64,000 bases of DNA, from NCBI GenBank assembly GCA_017529425.1, contig JAFXNQ010000049.1, positions 51,934 to 115,933 on the forward strand. Reading direction: 5' to 3'. Of the stretch, positions 1 through 9,311 are shown piece after piece. This DNA is from Bacteroidales bacterium. Lineage in GTDB: Bacteria; Bacteroidota; Bacteroidia; Bacteroidales; UBA932. Each line of letters opens with the position of its first letter. The stretch's first letter is position 1. The notes below the pieces were generated by a model, which was given only the letters and a program-made list of their open reading frames with translations, was not told the DNA's origin and did no database searches. Made by a program: the position numbers and the translations under genes.

Positions 1-60
1 CACCATAAGAGCCACCGTAAGCCCCCTGAATATGTCAATGGCGAGGTTTCGTTTTCCCAT
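1..60 (-). CDS. HGSNAT/DUF5009-like membrane acyltransferase, N-terminal fragment
   Basis: Only the first 20 codons are in the window; the gene runs leftward off the edge. The ATG is at 60-58 and the peptide starts MGKRNLAIDIFRGLTVALMV. The D-I-F-R-G-L-T-V-A sequence entering a hydrophobic segment is typical of the first transmembrane helix of heparan-alpha-glucosaminide N-acetyltransferase-like proteins (DUF5009 and related acyltransferases). These multi-pass proteins are thought to pass an acetyl group from cytoplasmic acetyl-CoA to an amino sugar across the membrane. The start lies two bases after the stop of the preceding GHL10-like gene, so the two are probably translationally coupled. 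The family call rests on 20 residues and should be confirmed from the flanking sequence. Confidence 0.6.
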   Translation of the reverse strand, partial: MGKRNLAIDIFRGLTVALMV

Positions 61-62
61 GG

Positions 63-1349
63 TTATTGTTTAAATGCGTCCCAATAGTCAAAGGCCCGGA
101 TGTAGCACAAATCAAAGATAAAGCATCCGTCGCAGACAGCGTCCATCGTCTTTGCGATTTCCGGCAGGATGTCGGCGCGCCCCCCGTTTTGGAACCCGGG
201 CTGGTTGCCGATATCTGGACCGGCCACGAAGGGAACCTCGCCGCAGAGCCGCTTGGCGCCCAGTTTGGCAAAACCCTCCATGGTCTTTTCCTCCTCGCCA
301 TGGATATTGTCTGCCGGACAGTATGCTCCAAGGAGCATGAAATCCACCAGGTCGGCAAATCCTGTAGCCTGATATTCTTCGGTGGCCCAGCGGAATGTGG
401 GCTCCTCCTTTGCCAGAGGATAACGGGGACTGGTCCAATTCACGCCGCTGCGGTAATACTCGCTGAACCAGGCACCAACATAGACGCCGACCTTGAGGCC
501 GGGATTAACGGTATGCATGGTTTCCACTGCATCTGCCACAAAATCGTGGATGATTCTGCAGCGGAAGGTGAGCCATTTGTTCTCCAGTTCATCCGGTTCC
601 TTGTCCAGAAAGATATGCCCCGGCTCTTCAAATACCGGCCATCGGGAAGGCTCCCCGCCAAGGTACTCGGCGAAAGCCGCCTTTGCGGCAGCGGTATAGC
701 CTGCATCCAGGGCATAGTCGTCGTAACGGCAGCGGTCCAGCACCACTCCGTCCAAATCCTTGTAGGAGGCCACATCGGAGAGCATCTCCAACAGGAACTT
801 CTGCACATCCCTGTTGGCGGGGTCCAGGAACCTGCCGCCGATGGTCGTGGAGTCGTCCAGATGATTCAAAAGGCCGCCGGGGGTCAGATCCACCGCAGCC
901 CAGTCGCGCCACTCGGGATGGTCATACAGCATCCCCCTGCAGCCCGCCTCGCAGCGGAAGCCGCCCACCATTACATTCACTCCGGCAAGGACCTTGAGAC
1001 CTGCTGCGTGGCCGGCATCTATGAATGCCTGCAGATAGTCGAAGTCGGCCTCGCGGGGCACGTACTGCAGCCCGTCGGGCCGCCAGAGCGCCTCCTCCTT
1101 AAGTTGCGGAGCAACTTTAGAGGCAAAGAGCACGTCGCCGCTGGTAGGACGAACCTCCACCACCAGGTGGGTAAAACCACCATCTGCAAGCCGCCGGCAG
1201 TCGGAGGCGATATTGTCGGTACTGTTGGCGTATTGGTTGAAGTTGGCGCCCACCTCTATCCAGACCATCCTGATCTTTTGCTGAGGTTTGGGAGAGCACG
1301 CTGCAATAAATATCAGCAGCGAGGCCAGAATCAGATTGCGGATCTTCAT
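63..1349 (-). CDS. GHL10/alpha-amylase-like TIM-barrel glycosidase lipoprotein
   Basis: A 428-residue predicted lipoprotein with signal peptide and lipobox cysteine at Cys18 (FIAAC). The mature part looks like the GHL10 / family-10-like glycosylhydrolase superfamily. It shows an early strand with VWIEVGANF, the VRPTSGDVLFASK segment near residues 66-77, and an acidic barrel motif LDRCRYDD near residue 205, where related families place catalytic or substrate-binding carboxylates. It is a clear paralogue of the protein at 3474-4865: they share VRPTSGDVLFASKVAP, LDRCRYDD, YVGAWFSEYYRSGVNWTSP and the C-terminal FIFDLC..R. A terminator at 1401-1444 separates it from the upstream operon, so it may have its own promoter or depend on readthrough. 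The substrate is unknown; hydrolase activity is inferred from the fold only. Confidence 0.75.
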   Translation of the reverse strand: MKIRNLILASLLIFIAACSPKPQQKIRMVWIEVGANFNQYANSTDNIASDCRRLADGGFTHLVVEVRPTSGDVLFASKVAPQLKEEALWRPDGLQYVPREADFDYLQAFIDAGHAAGLKVLAGVNVMVGGFRCEAGCRGMLYDHPEWRDWAAVDLTPGGLLNHLDDSTTIGGRFLDPANRDVQKFLLEMLSDVASYKDLDGVVLDRCRYDDYALDAGYTAAAKAAFAEYLGGEPSRWPVFEEPGHIFLDKEPDELENKWLTFRCRIIHDFVADAVETMHTVNPGLKVGVYVGAWFSEYYRSGVNWTSPRYPLAKEEPTFRWATEEYQATGFADLVDFMLLGAYCPADNIHGEEEKTMEGFAKLGAKRLCGEVPFVAGPDIGNQPGFQNGGRADILPEIAKTMDAVCDGCFIFDLCYIRAFDYWDAFKQ

Positions 1350-1400
1350 AACTTACGTTTCGCAAGTTTTAATATCTATGTAATATGCACTTATTATAAC

Positions 1401-1444
1401 AAAAAACAGGGGCACCCGCCCGAATAGAGAGCGCTGCGCCCCTG
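1401..1444 (-). terminator. Rho-independent terminator after the BACON lipoprotein gene
   Basis: On the minus strand CAGGGGC pairs with GCCCCTG around a GC-rich loop and is followed by six T residues. It sits about 20 bp after the stop of the BACON gene at 1464, and divides the leftward locus into two transcriptional segments. Confidence 0.7.
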
Positions 1445-1463
1445 CAATTATACTAAACGGGAA

Positions 1464-3449
1464 TTAAGGGATAATCACGTTGAAACGAGCCAGTGTCGGA
1501 CGGCCGCTGTTGATAGCATAGAGCTCTACGTAGCCGTCGCCGGGACGCAGGAGCACATCGGAGCCAGTCTGGCCGCTGAAGTCGTTCTCCTCGGTAATAA
1601 TCCACTCGGCCGGCTTGATATCCAGCAGCATCACGGGGTTGGCGGCATCGGTCACGTCAAGCACGAAAATGTCTCCACCACCCGAGTAGTTGAAGTGATA
1701 ACCCTGGGTCATCGCCATGATGCGCTTGCCGTTGTAGTCGATGACAGACATGCTGTTCTGGCTCTCGTTGCCGCCGTCGCCTATGCCGACAACCACGGGT
1801 GTCCATACATAAGGTTTTACCCAGTTGGGCTCAGTTGCATCTGCAAGCAGCTGTACAGCCCTGGTTCCGTCGTAACCGCGGAAATATATACCCTCGGCTG
1901 CAGTAGTGCCCAACGCGATGCATGCGCCGTTTACGGGACTCCATACGGTACCTGTAGCGGGACCGCGGTTCTGTCCGCCGGTAGCCTGTACATAATAGTT
2001 ATCGAGCGATACGGCCTTATTCTTGATTTCCCAGCCAGCCCAGTAAGCGGGCTCGCCACCCACGACTGCGGTAATCATGGCAGCCGTAGATATATCTCCG
2101 CGGACTCTCCACGAGCCGATAGTTCCTGCAAAGTCAGAAGTCTGGTCAAAGAGTTTTATGGGGTTGGAATTGACATCAGAAGCATAGTAAACAGAGTATG
2201 TAGTTCCGCTTGCCATAGCAGTGTGGTCTGCAACAATCACGTTGCCGGCATCATCGCTGCAGATGGAGGCGGGAACTACATTGCTCCATGTAATAGCCTT
2301 GTAGTATGCGCCGTTGTTGGGGCCCAGGGCGTGAACCTTCTCACCGTCGGAAACGATGAGGGCCGCACCGCTGTAAGTCTTCACGGCCAGACGGTTGTAT
2401 GCAGCGGGAATACCAAGGTCGGAGAGCTTCTTGTTCCAGACGAGTTCTGCAGCGGCACCCTCTACGGTGACGCCTTCCTGAACATAGTGACCGGTACCGC
2501 CGTAGGCGCCGTTCTTGGAGCCGTCGTGGTTGTAGCACTCAATATAGAAGTAATGCTCACGGGAGAAGTTGGAGGTATTCTCGTCGAAGGTCAGGTAGAT
2601 CTCAGCTTTGTCCTTATCATAGCTCAGGTGTACCCAGCCAAGGTCGTCGGTCTGTACACTTGCTCCCACCTCGTCGCTCCAGTAAGAGAAGTAAGGACGC
2701 CAGTCAAGGTTGGTCTCTACGGGGATAGTGATGCTGATGCCCTCGCGGGGGATGATGGTGGGATCGCCGTAAGCGCTCCACTGTATGCCTGCCCACTCGC
2801 CGGTCAGTTCAAAGTAAGGTTCAAACGGAGCCTGGGTAATCTTGATAGTTTTGGAGAGAGTACCGTCGGTGATGGTGATGTTAGCCACCCTGTTGGGAGC
2901 CTCGTCTGTAGCCTCTTCAAAGTTTTCATCCACTACAAGGGATACAGTAGTCTTGGTCATTGCCTTGGTGCCTTCTGCATGAACCCAGTCGATGGCTTCA
3001 GGGATAGACACGGTGTATTCAACGTTGGCGTTGACCTCGACATCTACGACACCGCCCTCCTGGGGAACCTCATACTCAACCACATCCACCTCAAGGGCGT
3101 CTTTCTGTCCCTGAGTGACAGTGACTGTCTTGGTAATGGCCTCAGCCTTGATGGTGACTTTTGCAGTACGGGAGTCGGTGTTGTCGTTTTTAAGTGCAGA
3201 TGCCTTTACGGTAAAGTCTGCACCGCCCTTGATACCCTCACCGCTGGTCGGAGAAACAGTGAGCCAGTCTGCATCAGACTCTGCTGTCCAGGCAACATTG
3301 GTATTGAACTTGATGCTGACGTTGTCACCCTCTACGGGCACCGAAACAGCCTCGTTGGAGTTCAGTGTCAGGAAAGGATCTTCTTTCTTCTCGCAGGAGA
3401 GCGCAAGCAGCACAAGCGAGAGAAGTGCCAAAAGTTTAAGATGTTTCAT
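1464..3449 (-). CDS. BACON-domain surface lipoprotein with a C-terminal propeller-like region
   Basis: A 661-residue lipoprotein with Cys19 (LALSC) followed by EKKED, an acidic stretch like the Bacteroidota lipoprotein export signal, so it is probably surface exposed. Two BACON domains follow, at about residues 28-115 and 118-208. They show the usual W-x-x-x-x-x-A-D-W-L-T-V-S-P core in the first copy and V-T-Q-type ends. Residues from about 210 on hold another beta domain and then a region with repeated IVSDG- and VIADH-type strands, like the beta-propeller or DUF4623-type C-termini of other PUL lipoproteins. BACON domains are associated with carbohydrate or mucin binding. The gene is 24 bp downstream of the GHL10-like gene in the SusCD operon and is its last gene before a terminator. 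A glycan-binding role is inferred. Confidence 0.75.
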   Translation of the reverse strand: MKHLKLLALLSLVLLALSCEKKEDPFLTLNSNEAVSVPVEGDNVSIKFNTNVAWTAESDADWLTVSPTSGEGIKGGADFTVKASALKNDNTDSRTAKVTIKAEAITKTVTVTQGQKDALEVDVVEYEVPQEGGVVDVEVNANVEYTVSIPEAIDWVHAEGTKAMTKTTVSLVVDENFEEATDEAPNRVANITITDGTLSKTIKITQAPFEPYFELTGEWAGIQWSAYGDPTIIPREGISITIPVETNLDWRPYFSYWSDEVGASVQTDDLGWVHLSYDKDKAEIYLTFDENTSNFSREHYFYIECYNHDGSKNGAYGGTGHYVQEGVTVEGAAAELVWNKKLSDLGIPAAYNRLAVKTYSGAALIVSDGEKVHALGPNNGAYYKAITWSNVVPASICSDDAGNVIVADHTAMASGTTYSVYYASDVNSNPIKLFDQTSDFAGTIGSWRVRGDISTAAMITAVVGGEPAYWAGWEIKNKAVSLDNYYVQATGGQNRGPATGTVWSPVNGACIALGTTAAEGIYFRGYDGTRAVQLLADATEPNWVKPYVWTPVVVGIGDGGNESQNSMSVIDYNGKRIMAMTQGYHFNYSGGGDIFVLDVTDAANPVMLLDIKPAEWIITEENDFSGQTGSDVLLRPGDGYVELYAINSGRPTLARFNVIIP

Positions 3450-3473
3450 AACTGATAGATTAATTGGTTTATG

Positions 3474-4865
3474 TTAAAGTGTTTTCAAGTATTCGTCTAT
3501 AGCTGTTTCAAAGGCGTCCCAATAGTTGTACATCCTGATGTGGCATAAATCGAAAATGAAAAGGCCGCCGCCGGAGGACATCATTGTCTTAACGATATCG
3601 GGCATAAGGGCCTCCTGATGGCCGTTGGTGAAGCCGGAGCCATTACCGATGTCGGGGCCGACGGCAAAGGGGACATCGCCGCACAGGCGCTTCGCCCCAA
3701 GGGTTGCGAAACCCTCCATGGTCCACTCTCCTGTGCCGTGGACGCTGGCCGCCCCGGCATACGCACCAAGCAGGATAAAGTCCAGCAGATCGGCAAAACC
3801 TGTTTTCTGATAGGCTGAATTGGCCCACTTATATGAGGATTCGTTCTTGGAAAGGGCATAATTGGGGCTGGTCCAGTTCACGCCGCTGCGGTAATATTCA
3901 CTGAACCATGCTCCAACGTAGATGCCAAAGCGGACATCCTTTGAAGTCTTATGTATCTTGTCGGCAGCCTTGGCCACAAAATCATGGATGGTCTTGCAGC
4001 GGAAGGTCAGCCAGTGACGCTGAAGGGCATTGGGACTGTCCAGGAAAACCTGCCCCTGAGGTATCATGGGCCATGAAGATGGCTCTGTGCCGAGATATTT
4101 GGCAAAGGCCTCCTTTGCAGCATCGGTGTAGCCCGCGTCCAGACAATTGTCGTCATAGCGGCAGCGGTCCAGCACTATGCCGTCCAGGCCCTCGTAAGAG
4201 GCCAGCTCTTCCAGCAGGGTCAGCAGGAATTCCTGTACTTCGGCATTTGCCGGATCCAGAAACCGGGGGCCGGTGTCGGGGTCGTCCATAGCGTTTGTAA
4301 GGCCGCCCTCAAGGTTGTCCACGGAGCACCATGAGCGCAGCGACGGCTTGTCATAAACCATCCCTATTTCGCCCAAAGAGGTGCGGTAGCCGCCCACCAT
4401 GGTATTGATTGCAGCATTGACCCGCAGGCCAGCCTTGTGACCGGCGGCGATGAATGTCGCCAGATAGTCAAAGGTTGCGGTACGCTCTACCCAGCGGTAG
4501 CGCCCGTTTACCCAGGCCGCCACTTTTTTGCACGGCGGAGCCACCTTGGAGGCGAACAACACATCCCCGCTGGTAGGACGGACATCCACGATGATGTCGG
4601 TAAAGCCCATCTTGGCTATGCGTTCGCAATCCTCGGCTATATAGTCGGGATCGTTTGCATAGTACTGGAAGTTGGCTCCGGCGTCAATCCAGACATAGCG
4701 CGGCCCGCCCTTAAAATCGGGATTGAACGGCTCCGGGCCGTCACCGGGATCAACCTCTCCGCCCTTGTTCCACTCGTCACGCCACTTGAAAGAGTCATCC
4801 TCTTTCTGGCAGGCAGCAAGGACAGAAAAAAGGCTCAGAAGAAGTATCGTCAGATATCTTTTCAT
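3474..4865 (-). CDS. GHL10/alpha-amylase-like TIM-barrel glycosidase lipoprotein, paralogue 2
   Basis: A 463-residue lipoprotein with Cys19 (VLAAC) followed by QKEDD, an acidic run matching the surface-export signal of Bacteroidota lipoproteins. A short charged and proline-rich linker (about residues 25-50) precedes the catalytic-type barrel. The barrel shares nearly every conserved block with the protein at 63-1349: WIDAGANF, VRPTSGDVLFASKVAPP, LDRCRYDDNCLDAGYTDAA and GVYVGAWF-like segments. The different N-termini (acidic linker here, short neutral one in the other) suggest different placement, this copy outside and the other possibly facing the periplasm. The stop is one base before the start of the neighbouring promoter-proximal gene's stop region, so it lies in the same operon as the phosphodiester glycosidase. 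No biochemical function is known to me. Confidence 0.75.
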   Translation of the reverse strand: MKRYLTILLLSLFSVLAACQKEDDSFKWRDEWNKGGEVDPGDGPEPFNPDFKGGPRYVWIDAGANFQYYANDPDYIAEDCERIAKMGFTDIIVDVRPTSGDVLFASKVAPPCKKVAAWVNGRYRWVERTATFDYLATFIAAGHKAGLRVNAAINTMVGGYRTSLGEIGMVYDKPSLRSWCSVDNLEGGLTNAMDDPDTGPRFLDPANAEVQEFLLTLLEELASYEGLDGIVLDRCRYDDNCLDAGYTDAAKEAFAKYLGTEPSSWPMIPQGQVFLDSPNALQRHWLTFRCKTIHDFVAKAADKIHKTSKDVRFGIYVGAWFSEYYRSGVNWTSPNYALSKNESSYKWANSAYQKTGFADLLDFILLGAYAGAASVHGTGEWTMEGFATLGAKRLCGDVPFAVGPDIGNGSGFTNGHQEALMPDIVKTMMSSGGGLFIFDLCHIRMYNYWDAFETAIDEYLKTL

Positions 4866-4866
4866 C

Positions 4867-5910
4867 CTATTTTGCTTTGAGTAAGACTACCGATGCGACT
4901 GCACGTTGTGCTCCGTCGGAGGGCTTTATGGTCTCCTGATTATTTATAATCATGCAACTGGAGCCGCCGCCGTCAAGATTGAGGGCCTCGGTGCAGCCTG
5001 TCTCAGCCAAGATTTTTGCCACTTCTTCTGTGGTAAAACCTGGCACACCCTCTGTCATGTTGCGGCCCTCACACACAAACAGTATCAGACGATTGTCCGG
5101 TGTGACCCCGATTGCCGTACGGGGGTGACGGCCATCGCACATTATCCCTCCCGATCCGTCAAACATCTCTTCTGAATACGTGTTGCGCAACTCACCTCCC
5201 TTAAGCAGTACCGGCCCTCCTCCGATTGCGGTCTGTGCTGCAAATGCGGCTGCCTTTGAAGGGAAGTTGGCATTCGGTACCGAAAGAGGTTCATTTTCCC
5301 ATGAATTGGCTGCGGGAGTATCGTAAAGATAGTGACTGTTGACATTGGCGTAATAGGTCCATCCGGCAGCCGGCATACCGTCGGCCTGCCAGAACACTCC
5401 CCGCGTAGGGTAATACATCGTGACCCAGTCCTGGGATACATAATTGATGTTGACCCCATAGGTACGGCTACCGCTCACCGCCACGCTGGCGCTGTAGCGC
5501 TTGCCGCCCTCGGCATAGAAGAATCCTCCGTTGACCATAACCGGGGCGGGAGATTCCGAGTAGAATTGAGAAGGAGTCCTTAATTCATCCCGGGTGCCCT
5601 GCAATTTAGGGTCGTCTATGCTGCGGACATCCCATTGTATCATAGACAAATCGGCCACTGCAATATAAGCCACAGCACTCACGCCCTGTAACATCTCCGG
5701 ACTGCGATATATGGAGAGTCCTTCAGGAAGCCCGGCATATTCATCCGTAATATTTTTCCAGCCCTTATCTGCAATAGTGGGATTGGGCTCTACGAATACA
5801 TCTTCGGGCGCTTCCTTGTCGCTCCATCGCCACTCGGGATAATCTGTGCCGGCAGTCCCGTTGCACGCGGCCGCAAGACACATGGAGGCCATGATAAAAA
5901 ACCGTTTCAT
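4867..5910 (-). CDS. Phosphodiester glycosidase (NAGPA-type) lipoprotein
   Basis: From the ATG at 5910 the product has 347 residues, with a lipobox cysteine at Cys16 (LAAAC). The C-terminal two thirds match the phosphodiester glycosidase / NAGPA domain (PF09992). Visible blocks are GGGPVLLKGGELRN, then RHPRTAIGVTPDNRLILFVCEGR, then the signature NLDGGGSS. The animal homologue removes GlcNAc from a GlcNAc-1-phospho-6-mannose diester; bacterial members act on other sugar phosphodiesters. I chose 5910 over a start four codons upstream because the ATG then overlaps the stop of the DUF5018 gene as ATGA, the usual coupling arrangement. It points to a sugar-phosphodiester bond in the substrate of this locus. 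Confidence 0.85.
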   Translation of the reverse strand: MKRFFIMASMCLAAACNGTAGTDYPEWRWSDKEAPEDVFVEPNPTIADKGWKNITDEYAGLPEGLSIYRSPEMLQGVSAVAYIAVADLSMIQWDVRSIDDPKLQGTRDELRTPSQFYSESPAPVMVNGGFFYAEGGKRYSASVAVSGSRTYGVNINYVSQDWVTMYYPTRGVFWQADGMPAAGWTYYANVNSHYLYDTPAANSWENEPLSVPNANFPSKAAAFAAQTAIGGGPVLLKGGELRNTYSEEMFDGSGGIMCDGRHPRTAIGVTPDNRLILFVCEGRNMTEGVPGFTTEEVAKILAETGCTEALNLDGGGSSCMIINNQETIKPSDGAQRAVASVVLLKAK

Positions 5911-7649
5911 CGCTTGATGCAATCCATACTATAGCCGCCTATCATTTGGCTATAATGATCATAATAATAAATATAAAGCATATATCCGTCGGCAGAAGGT
6001 GCCAGTATCACATCGCCGCAGGCTCCGTTACCGTCGGCAGCGCTGCTCTGGTATTCCTGATCGAACATGAACGGTACTGAGAATACCAGCTGGGGGCTGT
6101 TATAGACGTTTCCGCTGATGCTGCCGCCGGTGATGTCATAGACATAGAGCTGGGGGCCGGGCCACCACTGAGGGAAGTGGGTCGAAACGAACAATGCGAG
6201 GTAGCGGGCACTGTTGAACTGCTTGGTATCCAAGTTATTCGGATCCACGTTGCCGTTCACGAAGGCTCCGCCGCCGGGGGCGTCTTCTACAGAGCCGTCT
6301 CCTTCGCCTATGGATGCGCTGCCTACAGAGAGGTCAGATTTGAACCAGTAGAGTATATTCTCTGAATACGCTGCGCTGTACCAGCCCATATCCATCTGGG
6401 GCGTGCCCGCAACCACGCAGGTAGAGCGTGGTGTGCCGGCTCCCCAATGGAAGCCGTTGGCGGCGAACAGGTCTATGATTTCGTTAGAGACAACCTCTCC
6501 GCCCACAATGTGGATGGCACGGAAGAAGCCGCTGGTGGTGACGCCGGATATGCCGGGATAAGTCACGGTGATGACCGCCTCGTCCTTGATGTTGCCTATT
6601 ACTTTCATCTCCTGCCCTATAGGGAGGCCCATGTCGTTCACGAACGACAGCAGCAGTTCGGGGGCCGCAGTCACGGACGGGGTCCACCAGATGTTGAAGG
6701 TTTCGTCCTTCTGTGCCAGGTTACAGATAAGCAGGTGGTCCTGCTCGTCAGAGGCTATTGAGCCTGTGGGGGAGGCGCTGCCGATGTTTATGGTACCGCC
6801 TGCCGTGGCGACAATCTTGTTGAAATAGCGGGGAGCGCTGCCGTCGCCCATGTTGACTATGAGCCAGCTGTCCAGCACGCCCATCGATACATTGGCGGGC
6901 TCCTTATAGCCGGGCAGGCCGAGACCTGTGGCAGGATCCATATTGAAGAGCTTCTCCACGCTGGTCGCGTTTACGCCATAGTCTATCTTCTCGGGCACAT
7001 TCTTCACCACGAAATAATCCATCTTGGTGACCCCGTCGTCGGCTGTGACAGTAAAGGTAAACCCTTCGTTATAGTTGTGTGGCTCGGACGGGTCGGGCGA
7101 TATGGTGGCATGTGCCGACACGGAAGCGGTCGCCTTAGCCACGGAAAGGTCGTTTGCCGTGATGAGGGAGACTGTTCCCTTGGCCTTGTCTATGATACCG
7201 TTCACCATAGGGTGCTGCAGCGTAAAGCTGATCATCTCGCACTTGGAAGATTTGACCCTTTCGCCGGTTATGACGATATCCCTTTTCGCTCCGGTGGCAT
7301 CGGTGTATTTAAAATGATTTTCTTCAGTGAGGTCCAGTATTGTCAGCGGCGGCTCTATTATGCAGTTGGGCTGCAAGGTCGCCCTGACGCGCACCTTGGT
7401 CATATATGGTGTAGTGATGTCGTCGGATGCTTCGGGGAAATACCACGGGATGGGAATTACATAGCGGTCCATCTCGGGGTCTGAAATCTCCAGACGACCC
7501 ATCTCCTGGTCCACATAAGGGCCAAAGGTGAAATACGCCGCCAAAGAGGTGATTCCCTGCCTTTCTGCAGTGGGGAGCACATATTCCGGTTTATGACAAC
7601 CCGTCAGAAGCAGAGCGGCGGATACCAGTGTATATAATAATCTTTTCAT
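5907..7649 (-). CDS. DUF5018-type lipoprotein of the SusCD operon
   Basis: A 580-residue lipoprotein with Cys18 (LLLTGC). The N-terminal half carries the DUF5018 pattern: GITSLAAYFT near residue 30, a YVIPIPWYFPEASDD block, then an Ig-like strand set with ILDLTEENHFKYT. The C-terminal half has repeated beta strands that include an LLICNLAQ and a VYDITGGS segment, suggesting a propeller-like binding module. Such proteins follow SusD genes and act as extra surface glycan-binding proteins. The ATG at 7649 is preferred to one four codons upstream because a GGAGG lies seven bases before it and it starts two bases after the SusD stop. It overlaps the next gene by ATGA. The binding target is unknown. 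Confidence 0.75.
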   Translation of the reverse strand: MKRLLYTLVSAALLLTGCHKPEYVLPTAERQGITSLAAYFTFGPYVDQEMGRLEISDPEMDRYVIPIPWYFPEASDDITTPYMTKVRVRATLQPNCIIEPPLTILDLTEENHFKYTDATGAKRDIVITGERVKSSKCEMISFTLQHPMVNGIIDKAKGTVSLITANDLSVAKATASVSAHATISPDPSEPHNYNEGFTFTVTADDGVTKMDYFVVKNVPEKIDYGVNATSVEKLFNMDPATGLGLPGYKEPANVSMGVLDSWLIVNMGDGSAPRYFNKIVATAGGTINIGSASPTGSIASDEQDHLLICNLAQKDETFNIWWTPSVTAAPELLLSFVNDMGLPIGQEMKVIGNIKDEAVITVTYPGISGVTTSGFFRAIHIVGGEVVSNEIIDLFAANGFHWGAGTPRSTCVVAGTPQMDMGWYSAAYSENILYWFKSDLSVGSASIGEGDGSVEDAPGGGAFVNGNVDPNNLDTKQFNSARYLALFVSTHFPQWWPGPQLYVYDITGGSISGNVYNSPQLVFSVPFMFDQEYQSSAADGNGACGDVILAPSADGYMLYIYYYDHYSQMIGGYSMDCIKR

Positions 7650-7651
7650 AA

Positions 7652-9298
7652 TTACCTCCATTCAGGATATTGTTCTACAAGGGCGTTTGAACTCAGTTCG
7701 CTCTCCGGCATGGGGAAGCGATACATCTTTGCGGGGAAGTTGCGGTCCTGATCGTCCACTGAAACATAGGTGTAGAGATACTGGCCGTCAACTGCGGTGG
7801 GTTCTATCTTGAGGCCGTGGACCTGATAACCGTTGAGCCCGACGGGATATGCCTCCGCGGCCTCCTTCCAGCGGCGCAAGTCCCAGTACCAGAGGCCTTC
7901 GTATGCAAGCTCTATGCGCCGCTCCTGGCGGATTGCCTGCCAGAGTGCATCTCCGCTCTTATCGGAATAGGGCAAGCCGACTCTGGAACGGATAGCCTTG
8001 ACAGCCGCATTGGCGCCGGCGGGGTCATTGCTGCGGTAGCAAGCCTCGGCCTTGTTGAGCAGAGCCTCACCATAGCGAAGCACTACAAAGTGCTGGATGC
8101 TCTGGGTACGCTCCGCCAAGTCGTGGTTTTCGTCCACAAACTTACGCAGGTAATAACCGGTGGTGGTGCGGCCCTGCGGCTGGGGTTCCTTGTTCCACTG
8201 GCACCAGCCGTCCACACCGCCCACAAAAGGCTCTATCTTGCGCTCCTTCCAGTTTGCTCCGTTATAGAGAATGGTAGCCTGGAACCGGGGCTCCAGCTGC
8301 TTGTAGGGTGGTTCGGCAGTGGTGGAAGTGTGCCATGGGCTCCAGTCGGGAAATCCGCCCGTAGAGAGTTCATAGCTCTCAACCATCTCCTGCGTGGGAG
8401 TGCCGTAGCCGCCACCCTGCTGGTCCACCAGATTGTAGTCGCCGCCGGGAGTATAGTAGTAATCGAAACTATGATATACAGCATCACTGTAAGAGAAGTT
8501 ATACTGCAGTATCGACTCCTGGTTGCCGGACACGGTAAATACGCTTGCATAGTCGTCTGCCAAACCGTAGCCGAGTCCTTCCAGTGTCTCTACCGCAGCT
8601 ATCACCTCGTTCCAGCGCTCTGCGTAGAGCATGCTGCGGGCAATGAGGGCATTGGCAGCGCCATTGTCAAGACGGCCCCGGGCGGCAGCCTTTGCAGGGA
8701 GATTGTCTGCGGAAAACTGCAGGTCGGCCAGCACAAAATCCCATCCGGCTTCTTCGCTGGAGAGAGCCTTGTCGATTTCGATTTTAGTGAGGTCTTCGTC
8801 GTATATGATCACCTCTTTGTATCGCTTCATCAGCTCGAAATAGAGCCATCCGCGCATCAGCCTGAGTTCCGCCATAAGGCGGGTCTGATCCGCTGCCGGC
8901 AGGCCGCTTCCAAGGGATTTCAGATTGCTGATAGCCTCGTTGGTGCGGCGGACTGCACCATAGAGCGTACCCCAGCAGCCCAGATAGACCGACACGAAGT
9001 TGCTGGTGAGATCGGCTCCGCCATAAGCCACCCGACTGGGAATATATGCATATGCAAAGTTATTGTAGGAGCCATATTTCATCTGGTCGGTGAAAGCTTC
9101 CGTCATGCCTACCTGGCTGGGCCAGTTGGCAAAGATGTCGTATGTATAAGAGTACACGCTGTTGACGGCATACTCTGCGCTCTCTGTGGTAGCCCACATC
9201 ACCTTGTCTGATATGCTGTCACGCGGAGTCATATCCAGAAAACCGTTGCATGCTGCCAGTACGCAGCTAAGAGAAAGGGTAATGATTATCTTTTTCAT
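7652..9298 (-). CDS. SusD/RagB-family nutrient-binding lipoprotein
   Basis: A 548-residue SusD-like protein with lipobox Cys17 (LAAC) followed by NGFLDMTPRD, the standard opening of SusD proteins. A tetratricopeptide-type core runs through the middle, with the usual LRLMRGWLYFELMKRYKEV segment around residue 145. The C-terminal RagB/SusD region has IRQERRIELAYEGLWYWDLRRWKEA near residue 470. SusD proteins form a lid over the SusC pore and bind the glycan before import. It directly follows the SusC gene with a 13-bp gap. Length and motif order are normal; ligand specificity cannot be read from the sequence. Confidence 0.95.
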   Translation of the reverse strand: MKKIIITLSLSCVLAACNGFLDMTPRDSISDKVMWATTESAEYAVNSVYSYTYDIFANWPSQVGMTEAFTDQMKYGSYNNFAYAYIPSRVAYGGADLTSNFVSVYLGCWGTLYGAVRRTNEAISNLKSLGSGLPAADQTRLMAELRLMRGWLYFELMKRYKEVIIYDEDLTKIEIDKALSSEEAGWDFVLADLQFSADNLPAKAAARGRLDNGAANALIARSMLYAERWNEVIAAVETLEGLGYGLADDYASVFTVSGNQESILQYNFSYSDAVYHSFDYYYTPGGDYNLVDQQGGGYGTPTQEMVESYELSTGGFPDWSPWHTSTTAEPPYKQLEPRFQATILYNGANWKERKIEPFVGGVDGWCQWNKEPQPQGRTTTGYYLRKFVDENHDLAERTQSIQHFVVLRYGEALLNKAEACYRSNDPAGANAAVKAIRSRVGLPYSDKSGDALWQAIRQERRIELAYEGLWYWDLRRWKEAAEAYPVGLNGYQVHGLKIEPTAVDGQYLYTYVSVDDQDRNFPAKMYRFPMPESELSSNALVEQYPEWR

Positions 9299-9311
9299 AA
9301 GGCATCCTGGT

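Noticed and set aside
66..1427. A 453-codon plus-strand reading frame opposite the GHL10-like gene
   Set aside because: It is an antisense shadow of a gene with clear family motifs and a signal peptide; the peptide has no recognisable domain.
1695..3455. A 586-codon plus-strand frame opposite the BACON gene
   Set aside because: Antisense shadow; composition is that of a reversed coding strand and no motif is visible.
7817..9211. A 464-codon plus-strand frame opposite SusD
   Set aside because: Antisense shadow of a typical SusD gene.
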